DNA of 5,267 nt from assembly GCA_021200395.1 (NCBI GenBank), contig JAJQGQ010000104.1, positions 1 to 5,267 on the forward strand, read 5' to 3'. The position numbers were made by a program, and so were the translations under genes. The first letter of the stretch is position 1; each line of letters begins with the position of its first letter. Positions 5,012-5,267 of the stretch are shown here, one piece after another. The DNA comes from Erysipelotrichaceae bacterium (GTDB lineage Bacteria > Bacillota_I > Bacilli_A > Erysipelotrichales > Coprobacillaceae). The notes beneath the pieces were generated by a model. It did no database searches and was not told the DNA's origin. It saw nothing but the letters and a program-made list of their open reading frames with translations.

Positions 5012-5040
5012 TTAATTTTTTAAATATTTAATGATATAAT
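5012..5040 (+). promoter_or_regulatory. promoter of ackA
   Basis: TG at 5032-5033, one base, then a perfect TATAAT (5035-5040) make an extended -10. The -35 is poor (TTAATT, 5012-5017, 17-base spacer), as is common with extended -10 promoters. The predicted start is near 5046-5048, only about 16 bases before the ackA ATG. It is divergent from the thiT promoter, with 18 bases between the two -35 elements. Confidence 0.55.
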
Positions 5041-5062
5041 GATGATAAGGAGGAATTTATAC

Positions 5063-5267
5063 ATGGCAAAAGTTATTGCAGTTAATGCAGGTAGTTCTTC
5101 ATTAAAGTTTCAATTATTTGAAATGGACGATGAAACAGTTATTACATCTGGCGTAGTAGAGAGAATTGGTTTGGAGGATTCGGTTTTTACAATTAAATAT
5201 AATGGTGAAAAAGATAGTCAAACATTACCTATTCCTACACATAGTGAAGCAGTAGATATGTTACTAG
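5063..5267 (+). CDS. ackA: acetate kinase (N-terminal 68 codons, runs off the window)
   Basis: Cytoplasmic enzyme converting acetyl phosphate + ADP to acetate + ATP, normally working with phosphotransacetylase in fermentative ATP formation. Seen: the start MAKVIAVNAGSSSLKFQLFE is the diagnostic acetate kinase N-terminus, with N8, G10, S11-S13 and K15 of the ASKHA phosphate-binding loop, followed by VVERIGLED (31-39) and the TH-SEAV segment (59-64). The frame is open to the window end at codon 68 of an expected roughly 400. The ATG follows AAGGAGG (5047-5053) by 9 bases. Butyrate kinase and propionate kinase share the fold, but the N-terminal block fits AckA best. No pta is visible in the window. 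Confidence 0.95.
   Translation, partial: MAKVIAVNAGSSSLKFQLFEMDDETVITSGVVERIGLEDSVFTIKYNGEKDSQTLPIPTHSEAVDMLL

Noticed and set aside
5020..5031. 12-bp palindrome TTAAATATTTAA in the ackA promoter spacer
   Set aside because: Made only of A and T in a very AT-rich stretch; expected by chance and without a matching second copy.

Overview
The window is AT-rich and every gene carries a strong AGGAGG-type ribosome binding site. Gene order and protein sequences fit a low-GC Bacillota (Firmicutes) bacterium. The mix of a ygaC-like DUF402 gene beside t6A genes, an ATP-type PEP carboxykinase, a ThiT thiamine S component and acetate kinase suggests a fermentative gut-type member, perhaps Erysipelotrichia. 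That placement is an impression from sequence style, not a computed one.

Left part (1-2427, all minus strand). Reading leftwards: a PAP2-family membrane phosphatase; then, after its own promoter, a tight run of ntdP (DUF402), tsaE, tsaB and the first 84 codons of a rimI-like acetyltransferase that leaves the window. ntdP/tsaE and tsaE/tsaB overlap by 4 bases (ATGA), and tsaB/rimI by 10 bases. tsaE and tsaB belong to the tRNA t6A37 machinery, and tsaD would be expected just beyond position 1.

Middle (2428-4258). A 223-bp divergent intergenic region carries a promoter for each side, an 18-bp perfect palindrome over the pap2 promoter, and a pckA leader with competing hairpins. Then comes complete pckA (ATP-dependent PEP carboxykinase). 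A bidirectional terminator ends pckA and the converging thiT.

Right part (4259-5267). thiT (thiamine ECF S component, minus strand) lies behind a TPP riboswitch with a readable terminator/antiterminator platform. Its promoter is back to back with that of ackA (acetate kinase, plus strand), of which the first 68 codons are present.

Functionally this is mostly housekeeping: tRNA modification, nucleotide and lipid phosphate hydrolysis, the PEP/oxaloacetate node, thiamine uptake and acetate/ATP production. I see no mobile element, CRISPR array, rRNA or tRNA, and no clear candidate for a wholly new system. The items most worth a second look are the RimI-like protein without the usual acetyl-CoA P-loop, the pckA leader, the palindrome over the pap2 promoter and the details of the thiT riboswitch.
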